Positions 58,992 to 64,000 of a stretch of DNA of 64,000 bases are shown piece after piece. Each line of letters starts with the position of its first letter. The first letter of the stretch is position 1. The stretch is from NCBI RefSeq assembly GCF_000758525.1, contig NZ_CP009241.1:2294001-2358000 (forward strand). The letters run 5' to 3'. Below the pieces are notes generated by a model, which searched no databases, was not told the DNA's origin, and saw nothing but the letters and a program-made list of their open reading frames with translations. The stretch is from Paenibacillus sp. FSL H7-0357. Lineage in GTDB: Bacteria; Bacillota; Bacilli; Paenibacillales; Paenibacillaceae. The translations under genes and the position numbers were made by a program.

Positions 58992-59035
58992 GCTTATATA
59001 ATATTGCCGGTTCAATACAGCCGGATAGTTTAATA

Positions 59036-59088
59036 ACCGTACCTTTACATGGAGAATTCCTTCTCTTTGTAAAGGTGCGGTTTTTTTG
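59036..59088 (+). terminator. Terminator after CNNM gene
   Basis: ACCGTACCTTTACA pairs with TGTAAAGGTGCGGT, one G-U pair, followed by TTTTTT. Inner GAGAA/TTCTC extends the loop. Confidence 0.92.
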
Positions 59089-59246
59089 CGTGGGCGTTCT
59101 GATTCCACCCCAGCCAGTCATAAATTAGTTACGAGGAGATGTGCGTTCAGAAGAAAAGTAAATCAAGCAAATCCTTCGAAGCGTGGATTGTACGAAGCTG
59201 AATCAAGGAAGTATTTGCTAACAAAACTTTGAGGAGGGTGTATCTA

Positions 59247-59465
59247 TTGAACTCCGAGGAACGTGTATGGACACCGTATAGGGGACCATTTGACCCTTGT
59301 CCGCCGGTGCCGTTCAAAACGTATGTTGTGCCGCCCAACCAATTTATTGCTTTTCAGCCCCCGGGATTGCCGCAGTTTCCGTTACCTGAAGCACTGAGGG
59401 CGGGTACACTTTGGCCTGCCCTGTTCAGTCCGTATGAATCCAAAGCCGGCAAAGGAGGAATTTAG
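59247..59465 (+). CDS. cotJA: Spore coat-associated protein CotJA
   Basis: 72 residues. TTG 59247 is the start because GAGGAGGG precedes it; an upstream TTG at 59229 lies before the ribosome site. The sequence NSEERVWTPYRGPFDPCPP…KTYVVPPNQFIAFQPPGLPQF is typical CotJA. The cotJ operon is transcribed in the mother cell (sigma-E in Bacillus subtilis) and its products enter the coat. cotJB follows within five bases. Confidence 0.92.
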   Translation: MNSEERVWTPYRGPFDPCPPVPFKTYVVPPNQFIAFQPPGLPQFPLPEALRAGTLWPALFSPYESKAGKGGI

Positions 59466-59469
59466 GACG

Positions 59470-59736
59470 ATGGAAGCAAATCCTTGCGAGCCCCGTTACT
59501 ATGAAATGCTGGAGCAGCTGCAGGTTCTGGATTTTGCCCTGGTGGAGCTTAACCTGTATCTGGATACCCATCCCGAGGACTTAAGAGCGATTGAACAGTT
59601 CAATCAGCTGACTCAGGAGCGCACCCGGCTGGCCAATCAATTTCAGGAGCTGTACGGCCCGCTGCAGAACTTTGGCCGCGCCTACTCCAAATGTCCGTGG
59701 GAATGGAGCCAGAGCCCTTGGCCTTGGCAGGTATAG
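59470..59736 (+). CDS. cotJB: Spore coat protein CotJB
   Basis: 88 residues from ATG 59470, with AAAGGAGG overlapping the cotJA end. Sequence YYEMLEQLQVLDFALVELNLYLDTHPEDLRAIEQFN and the Trp-rich tail PWEWSQSPWPWQV identify CotJB. It is the small middle product of the cotJ operon, needed with CotJC. Normal length. Confidence 0.93.
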   Translation: MEANPCEPRYYEMLEQLQVLDFALVELNLYLDTHPEDLRAIEQFNQLTQERTRLANQFQELYGPLQNFGRAYSKCPWEWSQSPWPWQV

Positions 59737-59798
59737 CGGCACGCTGGCCCCGGCGAAGCGGCTAGGCGAATAAAACTATAAGGAGGGTTCGTTCCCGA

Positions 59799-60002
59799 AT
59801 GTGGATATATGAAAAAAAACTGCAGTACCCGGTACGTGTCGGCAAATGCGATGTGCGGATGGCGCGGTATTTGATGGAGCAATATGGAGGCGCGGACGGG
59901 GAGCTGGCGGCAGCGCTTCGTTATATGAATCAGAGATATGCGATTCCCGATAAGGTTATCGGCGTACTCACGGATATTTCAACGGAGGAATCAGCGCATT
60001 GA
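59799..60002 (+). CDS. cotJC: CotJC 5' fragment, interrupted by mobile element
   Basis: 67 residues: MWIYEKKLQYPVRVGKCD…EQYGGADGELAAALRYMNQRYAIPDKVIGVLTDISTEESAH, then TGA. This is the normal CotJC N-terminus, a manganese-catalase-like coat protein of about 190 residues. It ends within the conserved TEE.AHLE metal-site helix. Roughly two thirds of the protein is missing. A serine recombinase gene begins 22 bases later on the opposite strand. AAGGAGGG precedes ATG, so the gene start and operon are intact. The simplest reading is insertion of an element at codon ~67, with the 3' part displaced beyond 64000. Confidence 0.9.
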   Translation: MWIYEKKLQYPVRVGKCDVRMARYLMEQYGGADGELAAALRYMNQRYAIPDKVIGVLTDISTEESAH

Positions 60003-60030
60003 GGTTATCAGTTATGAAAAAACCTCAATG
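59997..60030. other. Inverted repeat at cotJC/element junction (candidate att site)
   Basis: CATTGAGGTT (59997-60006) and AACCTCAATG (60021-60030) are perfect inverted repeats. Each arm carries the His-stop end (CAT TGA) of one convergent gene, cotJC' and the recombinase. It marks the point where CotJC homology ends, so the left attachment site should be here or a few bases upstream. Confidence 0.55.
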
Positions 60031-61611
60031 CTCCGGTAGTTTTGGATATAATTTTAGATCGAATTTCCGCATCGTTTCCGGTTTTGACCAATGGCCCCTT
60101 TTTTCTTTACTGTATACCGCGCCTTGCAGCACTGATTTTAACAGTGTATTACGTTCTGCTGCATCCTCTATAGAATAGTACGTATCAAGTACATACTCCG
60201 CTAGTGGTATAATTCCATCTTTTGCCTCTTTACGATTTTTCTCCAGATTTAAATCATCATTCGCAACAGATAATCCCCTTTCAGCATCGGCAATTCTTTC
60301 AGATAAGTTTTGTGATCGCTCCATAAATACATCAATACTATAAACGCCACGTTCCAAAAGATCATGCAAAGCACTGGACTGCTTCCGTAATTCACTTAGA
60401 TTTTTCTCCGAATCTTTAACAATTTGAGATTTTGCATTTAGTAGTTCTTCGGTATCCTCTGTCTCAACGGGCATATTGTTGTCCCATTTGGCCTTATACT
60501 GATTGATCCATATCCGCAGGCCTTCAAGGATGCGTTCTTCGACGAGTGAGAACAATGAGCTAACTTGCTTACATAATGGTGTTACACATATGAGGGATGG
60601 TTCAGCCTCACGCGAATATGGACGGCGAACCATCAAGCGTCCGCATAATGAACACCTAACAAGACCGGCTAAAGAGCTGGTTATCACTCCAGTAGGGGCA
60701 GGGGCATGATATCTACCCTTTAGTATTCTATGAGCTAATTCCCATGTTTCCTTATTGATTATAGCTTCATGCTTGCCTGGAACTCTAATCCATTGAGCTT
60801 CTGATACTTCAGAACGTGTTTTTAGCAACTTTCCATCTTTGCGAGATTTCTTCACAGGACGACGGTTCCATACAATATCCCCGACATATACTGGATTCTG
60901 CAAAATTCCACTGATTGTAGCAACCGTCCATAGTGATCCTTTTGCAGTTGGAACACCAAGGAGATTGAGCTTCTTTGCAATGTTACCCATTCCCATATTT
61001 TGAGTTGTATACATATCATAAATCATTTTAACGATTGGAGCCTGTTCAGGATGGGGCATTAGGCTATATGACTTGTCCTCTAACCGTATTTTACTATAAC
61101 CATATGGAGGAACATTCCCGATGTAGTTACCATCTTTGACGGATTGAATCCGTCCGGCTTGCTGCCTACGGTTGATAGTTTTGTACTCTCGCCGAGACAT
61201 GAATAATCCGAATTCAAAATATTCTTCATCGAATTCATTGTCAGGATCATAGACTTTAACAGGTGTGATAATCTTTGTGCCGCTATATTTAAAGGCTTGT
61301 GCAACAAACCCTTGATCCATAGTGTCACCCCTGGCAAGTCGTTCTATTTCCATGACCAGAATTCCCGCCCATTTACCATCTTCAACATCCTGAAGCAGTT
61401 GTTGCATTTCTGGCCGATCCGCTACCCTCTCGCCTGATACGATTTCTTTATACTCCTTTGATACATTAATATTCATTTTTTTAGCCAATGCAAGCAGCGC
61501 CGTCTGATGCTTCTTTAGGGTTTCTCCTTCGCCCCGAGCTTCAGCATCTATATCCGCACGGGATTTGCGTAAATAAAGAGCGTATTCTTCATACGAATTG
61601 TTCATGTTCAA
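60025..61611 (-). CDS. Large serine recombinase
   Basis: 528 residues from TTG 61611 with GGGAGG eight bases upstream. Resolvase catalytic domain (~10-155) with nucleophile Ser17 in LYLRKSRAD and the GILVMEIERLARGD motif; recombinase domain (~180-290, NVPPYGYSKI…ISGILQNPVYVGDIVWNRR); zinc-ribbon (~325-360) with CSLCGRLM and CVTPLC; then a coiled-coil segment (~400-470) and a C-terminal tail. This is the class that integrates and excises SPbeta-like phages and sporulation intervening elements at specific sites. It ends only 22 bases from the cotJC break, the usual place for an integrase. A recombination directionality factor is not obvious in the window. Confidence 0.95.
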   Translation of the reverse strand: MNMNNSYEEYALYLRKSRADIDAEARGEGETLKKHQTALLALAKKMNINVSKEYKEIVSGERVADRPEMQQLLQDVEDGKWAGILVMEIERLARGDTMDQGFVAQAFKYSGTKIITPVKVYDPDNEFDEEYFEFGLFMSRREYKTINRRQQAGRIQSVKDGNYIGNVPPYGYSKIRLEDKSYSLMPHPEQAPIVKMIYDMYTTQNMGMGNIAKKLNLLGVPTAKGSLWTVATISGILQNPVYVGDIVWNRRPVKKSRKDGKLLKTRSEVSEAQWIRVPGKHEAIINKETWELAHRILKGRYHAPAPTGVITSSLAGLVRCSLCGRLMVRRPYSREAEPSLICVTPLCKQVSSLFSLVEERILEGLRIWINQYKAKWDNNMPVETEDTEELLNAKSQIVKDSEKNLSELRKQSSALHDLLERGVYSIDVFMERSQNLSERIADAERGLSVANDDLNLEKNRKEAKDGIIPLAEYVLDTYYSIEDAAERNTLLKSVLQGAVYSKEKRGHWSKPETMRKFDLKLYPKLPEH

Positions 61612-61685
61612 ATTGGCTACCTCCCAATGACTTCTAACACTATGTGATTATTTTATAGCAGATGGAAGTCAAACACCATAGCGTC

Positions 61686-61720
61686 ATAAGTGGGACTATA
61701 CGGAAAATTGTTCCACTTAT
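61686..61720. promoter_or_regulatory. Inverted repeat between recombinase and LytTR genes
   Basis: ATAAGTGG (61686-61693) and CCACTTAT (61713-61720) face each other in the 180-base divergent region. A candidate operator for the neighbouring LytTR protein or an Xre protein, controlling the recombinase. Confidence 0.45.
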
Positions 61721-61792
61721 TACAACAAGATTTTTTACTCTGATACCTCTACTATTGATACAACGTCATGATTATCAGAGGGGATTAAGGGT

Positions 61793-62131
61793 ATGGAGAT
61801 AATAGGAGTAAAAATTGAGGGCAGAACAGGAGAGGAAGCTGACTTCGTGATATTCCCGATTCATTCAGTGAATTACATCTCGATGTTTAGTATTGGCAAA
61901 TCAGCAGAACCACTTCCTGCCTTTCATACTACCAATGGATCATATGTACCGATTGTAACTCTCCGAGATCTTTCAGTAGCTTTAAAGCAGTTCGGTTTTA
62001 CTTACTATGATAAATCAACTTTGGTCAATAAGAATCGCATTAAAGGTCGAAAAAGAGACAAAGGTGTCTTAATTGTGACGTTTGTCGATAATTCAGAAAT
62101 TGCCGTTGCAGGGCGAAGCCGCTATAGATAA
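61793..62131 (+). CDS. Orphan LytTR-domain DNA-binding protein
   Basis: 112 residues with GAGGGGA before ATG. Most of the protein is a LytTR-type beta DNA-binding domain: VNYISMFSIG…FHTTNGSYVPIVTLRDLSVALKQFGFTYYDKSTLVNKNRIKG…VTFVDNSEIAVAGRSRYR. There is no receiver or membrane domain, so it works without its own sensor kinase. Divergently placed from the recombinase, it is a good candidate for controlling excision. LytTR-only proteins also occur in ComCDE- or Agr-like systems, but nothing of that kind is nearby. Confidence 0.75.
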   Translation: MEIIGVKIEGRTGEEADFVIFPIHSVNYISMFSIGKSAEPLPAFHTTNGSYVPIVTLRDLSVALKQFGFTYYDKSTLVNKNRIKGRKRDKGVLIVTFVDNSEIAVAGRSRYR

Positions 62132-62244
62132 ATAAACGCTGCAATTGAACCCCCTTGAGTTGTGAATAGGAAACGACATTATATGACATAAAAGTCGCTG
62201 CACCACATGTATAATATAAGAACAGACGGTTTACTGCAGTTTTT

Positions 62245-62264
62245 ACTTCAAGAAATCTTGAAGT
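62245..62264. other. Palindrome between LytTR and Xre genes
   Basis: ACTTCAAGA and TCTTGAAGT flank AA, a perfect nine-base inverted repeat. It lies 20 bases beyond the stop of the minus-strand Xre gene, and could be an operator or a weak terminator. Confidence 0.4.
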
Positions 62265-62284
62265 TCACGCCGGATCGGGAGGAA

Positions 62285-62536
62285 TTACCTCCGCGTCTCC
62301 TTAGAATTTTTAGCAGGAACAGCCACTTCACGCCAATGATACAACATATCGCAGTTAGGCAACTTTAAAGCTTCGCTTATTGTCTTTGCAGTTGCATATC
62401 CCATGGTAGTGCGATTGTGTGCATAATCGGATAACTGACTTTCGGGATATCCAGTGATGATATGTAAATCTCTTTGGCTAATCCCAGTTTCCTTATAAAA
62501 TTCCAGAAGTCGACAACGATCCGGTATATACCGCAT
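62285..62536 (-). CDS. Small Xre-family helix-turn-helix regulator
   Basis: 83 residues; AAAAGGAG upstream of ATG. The central sequence GISQRDLHIITGYPESQLSDYAHNRTTMGYATAKTISEALKL fits a Cro/CI-type helix-turn-helix, with a recognition helix around ESQLSDYAHNR. The tail (LYHWREVAVPAKNSKETRR) is basic. A phage-type regulator within the element; its target is unknown. Confidence 0.78.
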   Translation of the reverse strand: MRYIPDRCRLLEFYKETGISQRDLHIITGYPESQLSDYAHNRTTMGYATAKTISEALKLPNCDMLYHWREVAVPAKNSKETRR

Positions 62537-62586
62537 CGCCTTACTCCTTTTCTATTTAATTACATTAGTCTCCTCGTTTACGAACG

Positions 62587-62612
62587 TTAGTTCCTATGTT
62601 AAGATGAACTAA
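62587..62612. promoter_or_regulatory. Inverted repeat between divergent element genes
   Basis: TTAGTTC (62587-62593) and GAACTAA (62606-62612) separated by 12 bases, in the divergent promoter region of the Xre gene at 62285 and the small gene at 62644. Operator-like. Confidence 0.45.
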
Positions 62613-62643
62613 ATAATTCACCATGAACTGGAAGGTGACTCCT

Positions 62644-62781
62644 ATGGACGATAGAGAGTACATAATACAATTAATTACAGAAGCCGAACCTGAAGAAATA
62701 AATTTATTAGCTGATTATCTAAGATCGAAGGAAAGAGAATCAAAGAATGCATCAAAATTATTTAATAAATCGTTTGACTAA
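62644..62781 (+). CDS. 45-residue acidic hypothetical protein
   Basis: ATG 62644 follows GGAAGG at a good distance. The product reads MDDREYIIQLITEAEPEEIN then LLADYLRSKERESKNASKLF and ends in FD; it is helical and acidic. No family recognised. It overlaps the tail of the convergent Xre gene by 24 bases. Small phage genes of this kind often lie beside repressor genes. Its existence rests on the ribosome site and clean frame. Confidence 0.5.
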   Translation: MDDREYIIQLITEAEPEEINLLADYLRSKERESKNASKLFNKSFD

Positions 62782-63465
62782 TATTTTTAAATCTGGAAGG
62801 TCTTCTTCTGAGGCTTGCTTTATCATTTCAATTAGATCTTTTCTGTTTTTAGATGTTTCATCATCTTCGTATTGTTGCTTCTTTTCTTTGATGTCAGATA
62901 TGTTATTATAAGCATTCAAATCAACCCTTGCTGAATAATTCGTATTTGCTGCATAGAACTCTTCAAGTCTTTTCGTTATTCTATTTGACAGAAACTCAGA
63001 AGCACCAAATGGATTGGATCTAATGAGGTCTTCATCAATTTCAATGTCAGTAAAATAACTAAGGGTACTTAACATATTATTTAGCAAATCTTCCTCTATA
63101 ACCTCAGTAGTTAGAAACCTATTTTTAAAATCCCTTATTGCATCTAATGCAGATAAACAATGAAATTGTAAAGATTCATTTTTTAGCATACGATGAGAAG
63201 CGTTGTACTCAATGAGGCCCTCCTTTATTTCCTCGGGGGCCTTTTCTATGTGCCCAGCCAGTAGTAAAGCGTCAGTATCTCCTCCAGTGACTTCAGCAAG
63301 TGCTCTGGTTACATCTTCAGAAGCAGGGGGCTTGTTTCCATTTTTTAGTTTACTGATATAGGAGCGATCAATTTTAATATTTTTATTCGAAAGTCTAATT
63401 GCAATTTCCCCTAAACTCAATCCACTTTCTTCAATGTATTTTGACAACAATTCAGAATATTTCAC
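62758..63465 (-). CDS. Xre-family repressor, CI-like
   Basis: 235 residues. GTG 63465 is preferred over GTG 63471 because AGGAG lies just upstream of the former. The N-terminal helix-turn-helix (~8-60: SGLSLGEIAIRLSNKNIKIDRSYISKLKNGNKPPAS) precedes a ~170-residue helical C-terminal part with an acidic stretch, probably for oligomerisation. No LexA/CI peptidase Ser-Lys motif is apparent, so an SOS-type self-cleavage switch is unlikely. The HTH resembles that of the divergent gene at 63651 (SYLSKLQNGKLSPAS), forming a CI/Cro-like pair. Confidence 0.85.
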   Translation of the reverse strand: MKYSELLSKYIEESGLSLGEIAIRLSNKNIKIDRSYISKLKNGNKPPASEDVTRALAEVTGGDTDALLLAGHIEKAPEEIKEGLIEYNASHRMLKNESLQFHCLSALDAIRDFKNRFLTTEVIEEDLLNNMLSTLSYFTDIEIDEDLIRSNPFGASEFLSNRITKRLEEFYAANTNYSARVDLNAYNNISDIKEKKQQYEDDETSKNRKDLIEMIKQASEEDLPDLKILVKRFIK

Positions 63466-63471
63466 CCTCAC

Positions 63472-63650
63472 TCCTACCTTTCATTTCAAAATCTCAATCT
63501 CAATCATATATAGTGTTGACTTTAAAAACAACGATTTGACTATTAAGTGCCAAAAAAGTGTTGACAAGAAAGTCACACGTTGGTACTATGTAGTCAACAG
63601 ATCAAGTGACTTAGAAGTCACTGGTGATTAAATAGTCAAGGAGGCGCCAA
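63472..63650. promoter_or_regulatory. Divergent promoter/operator region of the repressor pair
   Basis: Rightward promoter: TTGACA (63561-63566), 17-base spacer, TACTAT (63584-63589). Leftward promoter on the minus strand: TTGTTT, 17 bases, TATGAT. TTGACT/AGTCAA half-sites recur at 63516, 63536, 63592 and 63634. AGTGACTTAGAAGTCACT (63605-63622) is an eight-base palindrome around AG. Layout of a lysis-lysogeny type switch. Confidence 0.75.
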
Positions 63651-63920
63651 ATGAACCGTTATACAAAATTATTAAGGAAGCTTATTCATGATTCGAATCT
63701 TTCATTGTCTCAGATTTCTAAACTACTTCAACAAAAAGGCCTTAAAACTGAAAAGTCTTATCTGAGCAAATTGCAAAACGGGAAGTTATCACCAGCAAGT
63801 GACCAAATGAATAAAGCATTAGCTGAAGTATTATCATCTGATCCTGTCGAGTTAATGGCAGCTGCCTACCGCGAAAAGATACCACCTGAAGTACTGAAAC
63901 GACTTTGCACCTCAGCATAG
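63651..63920 (+). CDS. Small Xre-family regulator, Cro-like
   Basis: 89 residues, CAAGGAGG before ATG. Almost the whole protein is a helix-turn-helix domain (SNLSLSQISKLLQQKGLKTEKSYLSKLQNGKLSPASDQMNKALAEVLSSDP), similar to the repressor encoded divergently. The two would compete for the shared operators at 63472-63650. It is the first gene of a rightward operon; the next gene begins 16 bases later. Confidence 0.83.
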   Translation: MNRYTKLLRKLIHDSNLSLSQISKLLQQKGLKTEKSYLSKLQNGKLSPASDQMNKALAEVLSSDPVELMAAAYREKIPPEVLKRLCTSA

Positions 63921-63936
63921 ACAGGAGGTAGATACA

Positions 63937-64000
63937 ATGGCTGTCCCACTCAATGAGCTGCATACACATAGATCAAGAGGTGATGCGGCAGTGAGCACTA
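63937..64000 (+). CDS. Start of further element gene, 3'-partial
   Basis: ATG 63937 has ACAGGAGG seven bases upstream and stays open to the window end (MAVPLNELHTHRSRGDAAVST…). Too short to identify. It is spaced as a member of the Cro-like gene's operon. Confidence 0.65.
   Translation, partial: MAVPLNELHTHRSRGDAAVST

Larger units (their letters stand above)
60003..64000. mobile_element. Left part of prophage-like/skin-type element inserted in cotJC
   Basis: Begins where CotJC homology stops and runs out of the window. Content: large serine recombinase facing the junction, an orphan LytTR regulator, three Xre-type proteins with a divergent operator region, a 45-codon gene, and the start of another gene. 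The region is visibly AT-richer than the flanking cotJ operon. No capsid, tail or conjugation genes are seen in this part. The exact ends need the right junction. Confidence 0.8.

Noticed and set aside
59147..59338. Minus-strand frame across the cotJA start
   Set aside because: It shadows cotJA and its leader; the plus-strand cotJA has a ribosome site and a clear family match.

Overview
The window looks like chromosomal DNA of a spore-forming Firmicute, most probably Paenibacillus or a close relative. The basis is a sufC-D-S-U-B iron-sulfur operon, spore genes (yhbH, cotJA-B-C), a LicT/BglP/BglH-type beta-glucoside operon with RAT antiterminators, strong AGGAGG ribosome sites with many GTG/TTG starts, and a giant nonribosomal peptide synthetase (NRPS) gene. 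No rRNA, tRNA or CRISPR array was seen.

Region 1 (1-18,140) is the 3' part of a hybrid peptide/polyketide cluster, all on the + strand. The NRPS gene enters from the left and shows four modules whose specificity codes read Gly-like, Thr, Cys-like and Tyr. It ends in a carrier domain plus only the C-terminal half of a condensation domain, with no thioesterase. Next come a KS-KR-ACP polyketide synthase (PKS) without an acyltransferase, a BtrH-like Cys/His protein and a free acyl carrier protein. Extending Tyr by one reduced C2 unit would give a statine-like residue. The BtrH-like protein with its own carrier is the best candidate for chain release or transfer. A transposase remnant marks the right border.

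Region 2 (18,300-33,600) holds yhbH, a roughly 8.4 kb DUF11-repeat surface-type protein now split into two overlapping frames, a small methyltransferase, a YtcJ-type amidohydrolase, a lipoprotein and small membrane or unknown proteins.

Region 3 (33,600-59,000) is ordinary housekeeping DNA: dps, the suf operon behind a good promoter with a Fur-like box, a DHFR-like protein, a heterodimeric ABC exporter preceded by a 39-bp tandem repeat and hairpins, the licT-bglP-bglH operon, two HD-GYP paralogues (one lacking the HD histidine), a MoaD-MoaE fusion, yunD, uppP, yfkAB and a CNNM/CorC-type protein.

Region 4 (59,200-64,000) starts with the cotJ operon. cotJC stops after 67 codons, exactly where a mobile element begins: a convergent large serine recombinase, an orphan LytTR regulator, three Xre-type regulators with a phage-like divergent switch, and the start of a further gene running out of the window. 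This resembles the skin-type intervening elements that interrupt sporulation genes and are excised in the mother cell. The rest of cotJC should lie at the far end of the element, outside this window.
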